The notes: a model not told the origin generated them from the letters alone. DNA of 64,000 bases from Rubripirellula lacrimiformis (GCF_007741535.1 NZ_CP036525.1:8308001-8372000), one strand, 5' to 3'. Shown: positions 46,451 through 55,190, numbered from the stretch's first letter. Made by a program: numbers and translations.

Positions 46451-46493
46451 GGAAACCCAGAACAGGGAAGGCCAGAACAGGGAAACCCAGAAC
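46449..46493 (+). repeat. 15-bp repeat, three copies, in a convergent spacer
   Basis: AGGGAAACCCAGAAC is repeated three times in tandem (the middle copy has two changes), beginning inside the stop codon at 46448-46450. Confidence 0.9.
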
Positions 46494-46537
46494 AGCCCTA
46501 GTATCGACGTCGCAACGGTCGGTTGTGCATCACGGCA

Positions 46538-47722
46538 CTAATCCTCGGTCGCCAATCCGGCGGCGGCGGCGACTGCGGCGGCGATCCTTGGGGAAACCGT
46601 TCGATCCAAGGGGTCGGGCAGGATGCGGTCGGCGCTTGGGTTTTCGACACAGGCTGCGAGCGTTCTGGCGGCGGTCACTTTCATTTCTTCGCTGATCGTG
46701 TGAGCGCCGGCGTCCAAGGCGCCGCGAAAGACACCGGGGAACACCAACACATTGTTGACCTGGTTGGGAAAGTCACTGCGGCCGGTTCCCACGACCGCCG
46801 CACCGCCGGCGTGCGCTTCATCGGGCATGATCTCGGGTGTCGGGTTCGCCATCGCCAACACCACCGAATCGGGATTCATCGTCCGCACATCGGCGGCCGT
46901 CAACAGGTTGCCCTTGCTGACACCGATGAACACATCCGCCCCGGCCAACGCTTCCTTCAAACCACCGACAAGCGACTGACGGTTGGTGTAGGCCAACAGT
47001 TCGCGTTTGTATCTGCTTAGATCGTCTCGCCCCGCATGAATGGTTCCTTTTGAATCGCAGACGATGACATCTTTCACGGGGACACAAACGTTGGGGTCGT
47101 GGCCGACGCAGCGCAACAGTTTTGCGATCGCTGTCCCGGCCGCACCGGCACCATTGATCACCACTCGCAGATCGGTCAACGAGCGACCTAGGACTTGGGT
47201 GGCGTTGATCAACCCGGCCAGCAACACGATCGCGGTGCCGTGTTGGTCATCGTGAAAAACGGGGATGTCCAGACACTGAAGCCGTTCTTCGATCTCGAAA
47301 CAGCGGGGCGCCGAGATGTCTTCTAGATTGATCCCACCGAATACCGGTGCGATGCGTTTGACGGTTTCGACAATCTCGTCACTATCCTGTGTGTCCAAGC
47401 AAATGGGCCACGCATCGATCCCGGCAAATTCCTTGAACAGGATCGCTTTGCCTTCCATCACCGGGATCGCACCGTAGGGACCGATGTTGCCCAAACCAAG
47501 AACGGCTGAACCGTCGCTGACAACGGCAACCGTGTTGCGTTTGATCGTCAATTCGCGAGCCATGGCTGGATCAGCGGCGATCACTTCGCAGGGGCGTGCG
47601 ACGCCTGGGGTGTAGGCGACCGACAGGTCATCGCGGTTGTGGATGGGCATCCGAGACTGAATGCCCATTTTGCCTCGCAGCTGCTGGTGAATGATCAGGC
47701 TGCGTTCAAAGAAGTCGGACAT
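46538..47722 (-). CDS. maeB: NAD(P)-dependent malic enzyme
   Basis: The 394-residue enzyme decarboxylates malate to pyruvate. It is the short form, without a phosphotransacetylase-like C-terminal domain. Signatures are DLSVAYTPGVARPC, VSDGSAVLGLGNIGP (Rossmann entry), GKAILFKEFAGIDA, FGGINLEDISAPRCFEIE (metal site), IPVFHDDQHGTAIV, VVINGAGAAGTAIA and GVSKGNLL with ANPTPEI. The gene name follows the closest common type; cofactor choice cannot be settled by eye. The ATG at 47722 is preferred to a GTG at 47749. The DUF6580 gene lies upstream on the same strand, so co-transcription is possible. Together with pyruvate kinase and ptsP it acts at the pyruvate node. Confidence 0.93.
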   Translation of the reverse strand: MSDFFERSLIIHQQLRGKMGIQSRMPIHNRDDLSVAYTPGVARPCEVIAADPAMARELTIKRNTVAVVSDGSAVLGLGNIGPYGAIPVMEGKAILFKEFAGIDAWPICLDTQDSDEIVETVKRIAPVFGGINLEDISAPRCFEIEERLQCLDIPVFHDDQHGTAIVLLAGLINATQVLGRSLTDLRVVINGAGAAGTAIAKLLRCVGHDPNVCVPVKDVIVCDSKGTIHAGRDDLSRYKRELLAYTNRQSLVGGLKEALAGADVFIGVSKGNLLTAADVRTMNPDSVVLAMANPTPEIMPDEAHAGGAAVVGTGRSDFPNQVNNVLVFPGVFRGALDAGAHTISEEMKVTAARTLAACVENPSADRILPDPLDRTVSPRIAAAVAAAAGLATED

Positions 47723-47813
47723 CGCGAAAACCCACGGCAAGAAGGACACGGAAGTGTCCTGCCAAGCTTAGGCTGGCGTCCGATGGGCCGCAAATCCACG
47801 CGGCCATGCGGCG

Positions 47814-48407
47814 TTAGCTGATTGGTGTGGATCGCTGTGTGGCCAAGGCCAATCGACGCGCGACCACGGGTTGGTGCGAGTACGACCAGGCACCGAACAG
47901 GATGGCGGTGAACGCCAAGTCGCCGGCGATGGTGTAGCCAAAGAAAGGAATCGCAGCGACATAACAGGCGGCCAAACCAGCCATGGTCATCGAATACCAA
48001 CCGGCCATCCAAACGCCAAAGTTGCTGACCAAGAAGAACAAGGTCGATGCCACCAACGAACCGCTGAAGATTCGCAAACCCTTCTTGGTCTGACCCACTG
48101 GGCCGGACGCCGCACTACCGGCCAAGCGGCTGGCGGTGCCCAGATATCGGCCCACGGGAACGGCCAAGGTGGCACCCAGATAGACCGCTGCCATCGTATA
48201 AGGCGAATGGAATCCCATGCCGGGAATTCCCATCGCTTGACCGATCACGTCGCTGATCAACAGCACAGTCACTGGCACCAAGTAAGCTCGTCGGCCAGCC
48301 AAATAGCAGCCTGCGAACAAACCCAACGCGCCCACACAGGCCACATTGGGCGGGTGCGGCAAGAATCGGCTGGCGGCGACAATCAGGGTAAGAGCGTAAA
48401 ACATCAT
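47814..48407 (-). CDS. DUF6580-type membrane protein
   Basis: The 197-residue protein has about five or six membrane helices and matches the DUF6580 pattern of putative transport proteins: LIVAASRFLPHPPNVACVGALGLFAGCYL at the N-terminus, LVPVTVLLISDVIGQA, FLVSNFGVWMAGWY, and the C-terminal ACYVAAIPFFGYTIAGDLAFTAILFG. Such proteins resemble substrate-binding S components of ECF-type vitamin transporters, but no ligand is known. The ATG at 48407 is preceded by a plausible site. It is 91 bp upstream of malic enzyme on the same strand. Confidence 0.8.
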   Translation of the reverse strand: MMFYALTLIVAASRFLPHPPNVACVGALGLFAGCYLAGRRAYLVPVTVLLISDVIGQAMGIPGMGFHSPYTMAAVYLGATLAVPVGRYLGTASRLAGSAASGPVGQTKKGLRIFSGSLVASTLFFLVSNFGVWMAGWYSMTMAGLAACYVAAIPFFGYTIAGDLAFTAILFGAWSYSHQPVVARRLALATQRSTPIS

Positions 48408-48591
48408 GGCAACGACGGCTGTTTGTGAGACGGAAAAAAGGGTTTTCCGAAGGATCTATATCTGGTCAGTCACTCTATCCGAGCAATCAAGACGGCGAAA
48501 GTCCTACATGCCGACCCCAATTGCCCAACATGCCTGCCCAAACAAGACCCGAATCTTCCCGGCCCTCGAAAACGGTCTGAACGCCGATCCG

Positions 48592-49392
48592 TTACGGAAT
48601 CACGACGAATCCGGTCGCTACGGCTGCCGATTCGGCGATGATGGCACGTCGGTCCCATGGTGGACGCTGGAAGGTCATCGGTGCGCACGATCCGCTGCGG
48701 TAGTAGCCCAGCGTGTATTCGCACTCACACGGTGGCTGGATGGCCATCAGGTAGGGCAACATGGGCACGGTGGCAGCAAAACGGGCTCCGCTGACCAATG
48801 GCTGAGCGATTCCGAAGCGTTGGTGACCGTGCCGTTCTAGCATCCGATCTTCGAAGTATTTCGGGTACGCGAACGTGTTGGCTGCGGACCAGTTTGCCAC
48901 CGACCAATTCCAAGGCTGTTCGCGATCGGCGCCGGATTCCGGCAGACTTTGCAGCGGTCGTTCCTGGTCGCCGCGAAAACCGCTCGGGATTTTGCCGTTG
49001 CCGACATCTTCGGTGGCTGTCGAACGGGCTTCTAGCGGCGGCAGAGTGAACCGGCCATCGACCACTTTCGGTTGTGCGTTGACGGCGCCGCTTCCAAAAA
49101 TCATGGGCGAACGAGTGTCGCTGGCGTCACCACTGGCATCCGGGCCGCCGGCCGCCAATTGGCTGGCGATGGTGGCTGAGGAATCTTGATCGTCGGCCAC
49201 GGCGGTTGTCGAGATCGCGACAACGGCTAACAACGACGCAGCCCACCGAACGGATGCCGGCGATCGCTTTGCGGCAGTTTCATGATCCGATTGTTGGCCG
49301 GCCACCGTTCGGACCGTCTGGATTCTGGGGTCCAGATCGTTCGACTTCCGATCGCTCGTCATCAGGGTTCTGATCTTCATGGGGTGATTCAT
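48592..49392 (-). CDS. secreted planctomycete protein of unknown function
   Basis: The product of about 266 residues has a polar N-terminus, then a hydrophobic stretch (WAASLLAVVAISTTAVA) that looks like a late signal peptide, and a Ser/Asp/Ala-rich linker. The C-terminal 100 residues, with SYAYPKYFEDRMLERHG-like spacing (here FAYPKYFEDRMLERHG), then YLMAIQPPCECEYTLGYYRSGSCAP and QRPP, look like a planctomycete-specific domain with three cysteines. I do not know its function. Met at 49392 has AAGG before it; Met at 49380 is an alternative. It is divergent from the CvpA-like gene. Confidence 0.7.
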   Translation of the reverse strand: MNHPMKIRTLMTSDRKSNDLDPRIQTVRTVAGQQSDHETAAKRSPASVRWAASLLAVVAISTTAVADDQDSSATIASQLAAGGPDASGDASDTRSPMIFGSGAVNAQPKVVDGRFTLPPLEARSTATEDVGNGKIPSGFRGDQERPLQSLPESGADREQPWNWSVANWSAANTFAYPKYFEDRMLERHGHQRFGIAQPLVSGARFAATVPMLPYLMAIQPPCECEYTLGYYRSGSCAPMTFQRPPWDRRAIIAESAAVATGFVVIP

Positions 49393-49693
49393 CCATCCTT
49401 GGGTGCACCTTGGTGTTTCGGGACTTCCCGAAACCTTTCGCACATACGGCGATTGATGCCGCAGGTCCAAGGATTCCTTCGACCGTTTCGACTGCGATAA
49501 TGCAGCCAGGTAGAACGACAACGAACAATCCACATCGGCGCAAGAACCCGCATAACCCGACTTGCCGAAACACTCCCTATCAACCCCCAGAATTGACGAG
49601 CAATCCGGCGTCATCGTGGCGTGTTTCCCACCCAGGTGGCGTACTTTTTATCAGGCCAATCCATCCGAACCTTCCGCAGCCCGATCCATCCCT
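49393..49693. other. divergent spacer upstream of the CvpA-like gene
   Basis: About 300 bp without a gene I can support. Overlapping open frames on both strands are extensions of the neighbouring coding frames. Confidence 0.5.
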
Positions 49694-50659
49694 ATGCTTT
49701 CCCAGCAACCCTTTGACGAATCGTTGTTGCCTTCGCCCGGTATGTCGATGCGATGGCGATTGATTTGGACCGCGTTGTTCTTTGGTCCCGCGACCTACTT
49801 TGCGATCCAATCCGACTATATCGCGGCGGCCATTTTCTCGGTGACCGGGTTTTCGGCCTTTGCCGGATATCGAACCGGGGTGTTTTCGATCTTTGCATCG
49901 ACGATGGCGATCATCGCAGCGATTGCGTTCGCCCCCGATCTGGGGATGAATCACGCCCATCGATTCAGTCAGTGGTTTGGCACCACGGGGTTGGCCAATC
50001 GCTTTCTAAGCATCGGCGTCATCGGGGTGGTGATCGCGTTTGCTGTGATCGCGGTTTTGTGGTTCATTCTGGGCCGGTCGCTGGCTCGGCGGCCGGCGCT
50101 TGACCGTGCCAACCGATCGCTGGGATTCACCTTGGGGATCGTCCAAGGCGTTGCCGGAATGCTGTTCTTTGTCGGCGGCATGCTGGCCATGGAACCGATC
50201 CAACGCGAACGTTTGGCACTGCAAGATGCCAGCGTCGAAAGCGAAAACGTTGCTTCCAACCTGATCCTAAAAACGGCCGAAGCCACGCGTGCTAGCCAAC
50301 TGGGCCCCTACCTGATTCGGTACAACCCGCTGACGCTGATGCCCGAACTGAACAAGGTCCAACAGTTCAATCAAACCGCCGAAGTGCTTAGCAATCCGGC
50401 CAAGATGGGACAGCTGCTCAACGAGCCCGAAATCCAGGCGCTGAGGCGCCGACCGTCGGTGGAAAAATTGGTCAAAGAACTCAGTGCCGATCCGGAGGTC
50501 AGCGAAATGTTGAATTCCGGTAGTCCGATGACCGCATCGACGGCAATGACTTTGCTGAGCCATCCGGCAGTGATGGAATTGATCGACCAGCCGGGATTCT
50601 TGGAAGAGGCCACCAAGGCGATCCAAAAAGTCGTCCCGACCACCGGATTGGCCCGGTAG
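49694..50659 (+). CDS. CvpA-like membrane protein
   Basis: The 321-residue product starts with four membrane helices that resemble the CvpA/colicin V production family: ALFFGPATYFAIQSDYIAAAIFSV, then AGYRTGVFSIFASTMAIIAAIAFAP, IGVIGVVIAFAVIAVLWFILG, and LGFTLGIVQGVAGMLFFVGGML. The last 130 residues are soluble and helical, with repeated short Leu/Pro motifs (PLTLMPELNKVQQFNQ). CvpA proteins influence envelope integrity and secretion in other bacteria. The ATG at 49694 starts just before the first helix. It stands between a divergent unknown gene and the radical SAM gene. The link to CvpA rests on helix pattern more than exact motifs. Confidence 0.6.
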   Translation: MLSQQPFDESLLPSPGMSMRWRLIWTALFFGPATYFAIQSDYIAAAIFSVTGFSAFAGYRTGVFSIFASTMAIIAAIAFAPDLGMNHAHRFSQWFGTTGLANRFLSIGVIGVVIAFAVIAVLWFILGRSLARRPALDRANRSLGFTLGIVQGVAGMLFFVGGMLAMEPIQRERLALQDASVESENVASNLILKTAEATRASQLGPYLIRYNPLTLMPELNKVQQFNQTAEVLSNPAKMGQLLNEPEIQALRRRPSVEKLVKELSADPEVSEMLNSGSPMTASTAMTLLSHPAVMELIDQPGFLEEATKAIQKVVPTTGLAR

Positions 50660-50978
50660 TCGGCGCAGGAACCAGGGTGGGAATCGGCTGCGGCTGATCC
50701 GCCGGTGCGAGTGATTCGGTCGCTGCGGCCAGGGCGTGATGGCCCGCTCCGCTGCTGGGTTCGTGGATCCGTCAACGGTTGGGGCTTTCCAAGACGGCGT
50801 TCTGGGTCGATTTGCTGAACCGTTTCCTTCTTGGGGGACATGCGGTTAGGCTTGAAGCATCTGGTCGCCGCGTTCTGTGAACGTCTTGGGTTCCCGAACG
50901 TCTCGGTTGATTCAATGTCCGGGACGCACCCCCCCCTGATCGAAGCTCCCCCCCCCTCCTCCGAAACCAGTCATACCG
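50660..50978. other. spacer upstream of the radical SAM gene
   Basis: About 320 bp without a supported gene. It contains two poly-C runs close to the next start: C8 at 50929-50936 and C9 at 50948-50956. Small open frames here do not resemble proteins. Confidence 0.6.
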
Positions 50979-52253
50979 ATGTATCTTCGCCTGGCACGAC
51001 GATTTCTGTTCGAGACCGACAAACGGCTTTTGTGGAAGGCCGCCTGGACCCTCGGTTTGGGCGGATTGATCAGTGTTCACAAACACAAACGTCGGCTAAA
51101 GCGGGGCGAGTTCTTTCCACCGTTTCTGTACCTGTCGGTGATCAATAGTTGCAACCTGCGCTGTCAGGGCTGCTGGGTGGACGTGGCTGCCAAACAACAC
51201 AAGATCGAAGTCGAAGCAGCCAACAAGACGATCGCCGAAGCCAAGGCGATGGGCAATCGATTCTTTGGCATCCTGGGCGGCGAACCGTTCATGCACAAAG
51301 ACCTGATGAAGATCTTTGCCGCCAACCCGGACGTGTACTTCCAAGTCTTTACCAATGGTCACTTCATCACCGACGAAGTCGCAGCCGAACTGCGGCGGCT
51401 GGGGAACGTGACGCCGCTGATCAGTGTCGAAGGTTCTGAAATCATCAGCGATACCCGTCGCGGCCGCGAAGGTGTCCTGAACCAAACGATGCAGGGGTTG
51501 GAAACAGCGCTGCGGCACAAGTTGCTAGTCGGCGTCTGCACCAGCGTCTGCAAATCCAACATCGACGACCTGGTTCGAAACCAGTGGGTCGATCGGCTGA
51601 TCGAAATGGGTGTGATGTATTGTTGGTATCACATCTACCGTCCCGTCGGCCCGGAACCCAACCAAGCGTTGGCGTTGTCCAGCGAAGAACAGCGTCGGGT
51701 TCGCCAGTTTGTGGTCGACACGCGAGCCACCAAGCCGATCATCGTCATCGATGCCTATCACGACGACGCCGGGAACGCGTTGTGCCCAGCCGTCACCGGG
51801 TTCACGCACCACGTCGGCCCCTGGGGCGATATCGAACCCTGCCCAGTGATCCAATTGGCGACCGAATCGATCCATGACGACCGACCGCTTGCCGAAACGA
51901 TGAACCAGTCCGAGTTCCTACGGGATTTCCGTGAACTGACCGCCAAACACACTCGCGGATGTGTGATCATGGAACGCCCTGATCTGTTGATCCAGTTGGC
52001 GGAAAAGCACGGCGCCCGTGACACGACGGCTCGTAAAGCGGTGATCCAAGAACTCGAAAACATCACTCCGCGGCGAAGCCAGTATCAACCCGGCGACGAA
52101 ATCCCGGAACGCAGCTTCGTCTACCGCTGGGCCAAGAAGTACGCCTTCAATGATTTCGGCACCTACGGCAAACACTTTGATGTGTCGCAGTACGACGACC
52201 CAGACCAATCCCCCGAACCGGCGAAGAACAGCCTGCCGGTGGTAACACGTTAA
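50979..52253 (+). CDS. radical SAM protein with SPASM-like region
   Basis: The 424-residue protein has the radical SAM cluster motif C-x3-C-x2-C at residues 58, 62 and 65 (NSCNLRCQGCW), an early GGEPFMHKDL motif for SAM binding, and later elements of the barrel (FTNGHFI, ISVEGSEII). Near residue 290 the segment DIEPCPVIQLATES, with CVIMERPDLL later, resembles the SPASM/twitch C-terminal cluster. A basic amphipathic N-terminus may attach it to a membrane. Homologues are present across planctomycetes; the product is unknown. The ATG at 50979 is the natural start. No precursor peptide gene is visible nearby, so a peptide-modifying role is not supported. Confidence 0.85.
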   Translation: MYLRLARRFLFETDKRLLWKAAWTLGLGGLISVHKHKRRLKRGEFFPPFLYLSVINSCNLRCQGCWVDVAAKQHKIEVEAANKTIAEAKAMGNRFFGILGGEPFMHKDLMKIFAANPDVYFQVFTNGHFITDEVAAELRRLGNVTPLISVEGSEIISDTRRGREGVLNQTMQGLETALRHKLLVGVCTSVCKSNIDDLVRNQWVDRLIEMGVMYCWYHIYRPVGPEPNQALALSSEEQRRVRQFVVDTRATKPIIVIDAYHDDAGNALCPAVTGFTHHVGPWGDIEPCPVIQLATESIHDDRPLAETMNQSEFLRDFRELTAKHTRGCVIMERPDLLIQLAEKHGARDTTARKAVIQELENITPRRSQYQPGDEIPERSFVYRWAKKYAFNDFGTYGKHFDVSQYDDPDQSPEPAKNSLPVVTR

Positions 52254-52275
52254 GGAAAGCGGCCCAGTAGGCCAG

Positions 52276-52312
52276 TAGGCCGGATCAAGGAGCGAAGCGA
52301 CGCCGATCCGGC
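52276..52312 (+). repeat. REP-like palindrome
   Basis: GCCGGATC (52279-52286) and GATCCGGC (52305-52312) form an 8-bp stem with an imperfect inner part; the element begins GTAGGCCGGAT. This closely resembles the general form of enterobacterial REP (BIME) palindromes, GTAGGCCGGAT...ATCCGGC. It lies 22 bp after the radical SAM stop codon. Confidence 0.6.
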
Positions 52313-52444
52313 AACCAAGCATTCCAAATCGGAGCGTCACACCGACGGTCCAACGTGAATCACAAACCCGAGCTTCGGAGCGCTGCCGGATTCAAACTCC
52401 GTGCCAATTGCACAGCCCACAGGTGAACTCCGCAGCATTTCGGG

Positions 52445-52474
52445 TTTACTTGTTGGGTGCTGTTTTTCTATACA
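52445..52474 (+). promoter_or_regulatory. candidate promoter of the MscS gene
   Basis: TTTACT (52445-52450) and TATACA (52469-52474), separated by 18 bp, resemble a sigma-70 -35/-10 pair. It is about 68 bp before the MscS start. Confidence 0.35.
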
Positions 52475-52541
52475 CCTGATTCAGGAACCGATCGCAGCAT
52501 GAGGCTGCTTTAGAATTGCCCCGCCGAAAAGGAATTTGAAA

Positions 52542-53576
52542 GTGGCTGATACCGCCGAAGCGCTCACCGAATCAGGGATCACAGAATCTGGGATCACGGA
52601 TCCAAGCATTCAAGAGCAGAGCATTGCGGATGCGACCGATAACATGATCACCAAACTGACGACCGAGGGTGATTACACGGTGTTGACGGATTACGCAGCG
52701 AACCATCTGGCACCGTCGCTCTTTTGGGCCGCGGTCGGACTAACGATCATTTTCGTCGGTTATCTTTGCGCGAAGTACATTTCGCGATTGATCAGCCGAC
52801 CGGTTTGCAAGCGAGTCGACGAAACGTTGGGCCGGTTCATCGGCAAGATGGTTTTCTACTGCATCATGTTCGGGATCACCGGTGCGGTGTTGTCGAAATT
52901 GGGTGCACCGTTGGGCGGATTGGCCGCGATGCTGGCTGCGGCCGGCTTCGCGATCGGGCTGGCGTTCCAAGGCACGCTTAGCAATTTTGCTTCGGGCGTT
53001 CTGATGCTGGTTTTCCGCCCCTTCAAGGTGGGTGACGTCGTCAACGCGGGCGGAGTGATGGGCAAGGTCAATGAAATCGATCTGTTCACGACCACGTTGG
53101 ATACACCTGACAATCGCCGCATCATTGTCCCCAACAGTTCGATTTCCAGCGGCACGATCGAAAACATTACCTTCCACGCGCATCGCCGCGTCGAGGTTTT
53201 GGTGGGCGTCGATTACGCCGCCGACTTGGACCAAACGCGTGCGGCGCTAGAAAATGCGATCGCCCAATTTTCGATGGCCACCATCCAAGGGGAAGGCCGT
53301 GGCGGACAAGTCGTCTTGGCCAGCCTGGGTGACAGTGCGGTGAACTGGAAAGTTCGTCTGTGGGTTGCTGCGGCCAATTTCTGGCCTGTCACCGAGTCGT
53401 TGACCGGCGAAGTGAAGCGTCAACTCGACGCAGCCAAAATTTCGATTCCGTTCCCCCAGTTGGACGTTCACATCAATCGGGACGACGAGGAATCGGTCAG
53501 TCGCACACGCGTTCGCCCGGCTCGCCGAGAAATCAGCGGAACCGATTCCCAATCGCCGCTTTCTCGCGCGTCGTAA
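52542..53576 (+). CDS. MscS-family mechanosensitive channel
   Basis: The 344-residue protein has a long polar N-terminus, three membrane segments (about residues 50-70, 90-110 and 115-140) and the MscS pore helix pattern LGGLAAMLAAAGFAIGLAFQGTLSNFASGVLMLVFRPFKVGD. The cytoplasmic cage follows with VVNAGGVMGKVNEIDLFTT, DNRRIIVPNSSI, and the family-typical NITFHAHRRVEV. Such channels open under membrane tension and release solutes. The GTG at 52542 has AAGGA eight bases upstream; a TTG at 52536 is too close. The N-terminus encodes a 15-bp tandem repeat. A strong terminator lies 183 bp after the stop codon. Confidence 0.92.
   Translation: MADTAEALTESGITESGITDPSIQEQSIADATDNMITKLTTEGDYTVLTDYAANHLAPSLFWAAVGLTIIFVGYLCAKYISRLISRPVCKRVDETLGRFIGKMVFYCIMFGITGAVLSKLGAPLGGLAAMLAAAGFAIGLAFQGTLSNFASGVLMLVFRPFKVGDVVNAGGVMGKVNEIDLFTTTLDTPDNRRIIVPNSSISSGTIENITFHAHRRVEVLVGVDYAADLDQTRAALENAIAQFSMATIQGEGRGGQVVLASLGDSAVNWKVRLWVAAANFWPVTESLTGEVKRQLDAAKISIPFPQLDVHINRDDEESVSRTRVRPARREISGTDSQSPLSRAS
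52569..52598 (+). repeat. 15-bp tandem duplication in the MscS gene
   Basis: GAATCAGGGATCACA and GAATCTGGGATCACG in tandem encode SGITE-SGITD near the N-terminus. Confidence 0.85.
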
Positions 53577-53759
53577 GTCGTCGCTGGCGAACGACCTAGG
53601 ACTGAGCGGAAAACAAGTGTTCGCCCGCTTTTGTGCGAAGCCGCCGCAGGGCCGGTTCCCGGCAACCGAGGTCGGACTCTGTTTTCTTGCACGATCTTTA
53701 CGTTGATCCATCGTGAATTTCCGACTAGCCGTGTACTCGCGCTAGTCTGCCCGATTATG

Positions 53760-53793
53760 ATGTCGGCGGCTAAAGTGCCGCTGACATTTTTTT
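53760..53793 (+). terminator. strong intrinsic terminator
   Basis: Arms ATGTCGGCGGC (53760-53770) and GCCGCTGACAT (53777-53787) pair with one G-T pair around a 6-nt loop, followed by seven T. It ends MscS transcription or acts as a leader terminator for the gene at 53849, 56 bp downstream. Confidence 0.85.
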
Positions 53794-53848
53794 ATTCCCA
53801 ATGGCCGAGATGATCGGTAGGATTGGGATTCGGGGGGAAGGGATTTTC

Positions 53849-54529
53849 ATGTGGCACACCAGCCGAGGCGACCGGGTATTGCGTGGCGACGAAGGGGCGC
53901 TTGTTGGCACTTCGATCGACACCATGATCGATGCACTTTTGGTCCATGTTGACGTCGACGACGCCGATGAATTGGTTCCCGATTGCGATTCTGGAATTGC
54001 CGTCTTCGACCAGTTGACCGTGTGTCAACGAATCGGGCTGTTGCACGACGTGGCCGAACATTTGCTAATGGAAACATCGGCAGCGATGCCGTTGACGGCG
54101 CTAGCCGAAGCCACGGTCGCGGCGATCTTTGTCGAAGCCCGCGACCAGACGGCGATCGAGATCGACCTGTTTGGCGACACCGAAAACATCCAGTGGGGCA
54201 GCGAGGTCACCTATTGGCGATCTCTGGTCCTGAATGCCTATCGGTCGACGCCGTTGGTGTGTTTGGATGACCTTCCGGCGGTGGATAGTTGTGATCTAAG
54301 CCGGTGGGAAGACTTGATCGACATTTTGGCTGGCGCGATCCTATGGGATCGTGACTTTGAAATGGCGGAAAGCTTTCTCGACATCGACCCCAATGTGTCG
54401 CAACAGCGTCGCAAACTGCTGGGCATCGATGACGACTACTTCACCTCCGTGGCTCCCGATCCCAGGCCCGAAGAAGCCTTCGGATTGGTCTCGCGAACGC
54501 GTGAAATCGTGCGTCCCAAACCTCGCTAA
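53849..54529 (+). CDS. unknown cytoplasmic protein
   Basis: The 226-residue product is acidic and helix-rich, without signal peptide or membrane segment. Conserved-looking blocks are GVDTMIDALLVHVDVDD-like sequence (here TSIDTMIDALLVHVDVDD), FDQLTVCQRIGLLHDVAEHLL, ALAEATVAAIFVEARDQ and FDRDFEMAESFLDIDP-like sequence (ILWDRDFEMAESFLDI). The ATG at 53849 is preceded by GAAGGG seven bases upstream, and it starts MWHTSRGDRV. It is preceded closely by a terminator. I do not recognise a family and see no neighbour that hints at its job. Confidence 0.65.
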   Translation: MWHTSRGDRVLRGDEGALVGTSIDTMIDALLVHVDVDDADELVPDCDSGIAVFDQLTVCQRIGLLHDVAEHLLMETSAAMPLTALAEATVAAIFVEARDQTAIEIDLFGDTENIQWGSEVTYWRSLVLNAYRSTPLVCLDDLPAVDSCDLSRWEDLIDILAGAILWDRDFEMAESFLDIDPNVSQQRRKLLGIDDDYFTSVAPDPRPEEAFGLVSRTREIVRPKPR

Positions 54530-54887
54530 AACGCGTGACTTCGGTTTCGATCCAGGACGCCACCGGCCACCGGCGGCCGGAGGATCGCCGCATGGGCGTC
54601 GCCCAGAAAATCCAGCTGAAGCCGGTACGACGAACGGACGGGATCAGACTGTCGACTCGTCCAAGTGATGAAGCCAATCCGCTAGGCGGTAGGCGACCAC
54701 AAGTGAATCGGGCAACGGAATCGAGGGGCCGACGTGCCCCCATTTAGCGGTCTTCTTTGACCGGGGACCAGAATCCCTGGGATTCACTCTTGCCACAACC
54801 CCGCGCCGATCGGCACACTCGATCGATAGGTCGGCTTCATTTTCGAGGCCGACCTTTTTAAGGACTTTTGGCGCGAGGGATGCGACC
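54530..54887. other. spacer with a terminator before the next gene
   Basis: About 360 bp between two plus-strand genes. It contains the terminator at 54828-54860. An 84-codon minus-strand frame (54644-54898, TTG start) overlaps the following gene's start; I do not call it as a gene because it has no ribosome-binding site and no family resemblance. Confidence 0.55.
54828..54860 (+). terminator. intrinsic terminator 28 bp before the next start codon
   Basis: Arms AGGTCGGCTTC (54828-54838) and GAGGCCGACCT (54846-54856) pair over 11 bp with one G-T pair, followed by five T. Its place directly ahead of the GTG at 54888 would suit an attenuator. Confidence 0.85.
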
Positions 54888-55190
54888 GTGGCGATCAACG
54901 GATTACACGATTTGTCAAATTTGAGCGTGGAACAACTCTACTCGGTTTACTTAGCCGTTGCCCGTGCCGATTGGCTATGGAGGCGCCGAGCGGTGTACGG
55001 TGCCACCACGCCGCCACCGGGGCACGCAGAGTTTCGCCCCTTGGCGTTTCCCGTATTCAAACTGCGAATGGATACGGTGGCCTCGGTATTGCGTGGCGAC
55101 ACGATCCTGCGTGAACGACTTTCCCGTCAGGCGAGTGCCTATGGGATCGACATTGCATCGGCAATGACCATTCAATCGCAAGCTGCTTAG
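54888..55190 (+). CDS. small unknown protein
   Basis: The 100-residue product starts at a GTG at about 54888, with GAGGG nine bases upstream. It has no signal peptide. A Trp/Arg-rich segment (ARADWLWRRRAVYG), a Pro/Gly stretch and a C-terminal helix (LRGDTILRERLSRQASAYGIDIASAM) are visible. No family is recognised. The gene sits directly behind an intrinsic terminator, so its expression may depend on read-through or on its own promoter downstream of the hairpin. Confidence that it is real is moderate. Confidence 0.5.
   Translation: MAINGLHDLSNLSVEQLYSVYLAVARADWLWRRRAVYGATTPPPGHAEFRPLAFPVFKLRMDTVASVLRGDTILRERLSRQASAYGIDIASAMTIQSQAA

Noticed and set aside
54644-54898. Minus-strand 84-codon frame
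   Set aside because: TTG start without a ribosome-binding site, overlaps a terminator and the start of the next gene. The sequence is somewhat protein-like, so a homology search would be worthwhile.
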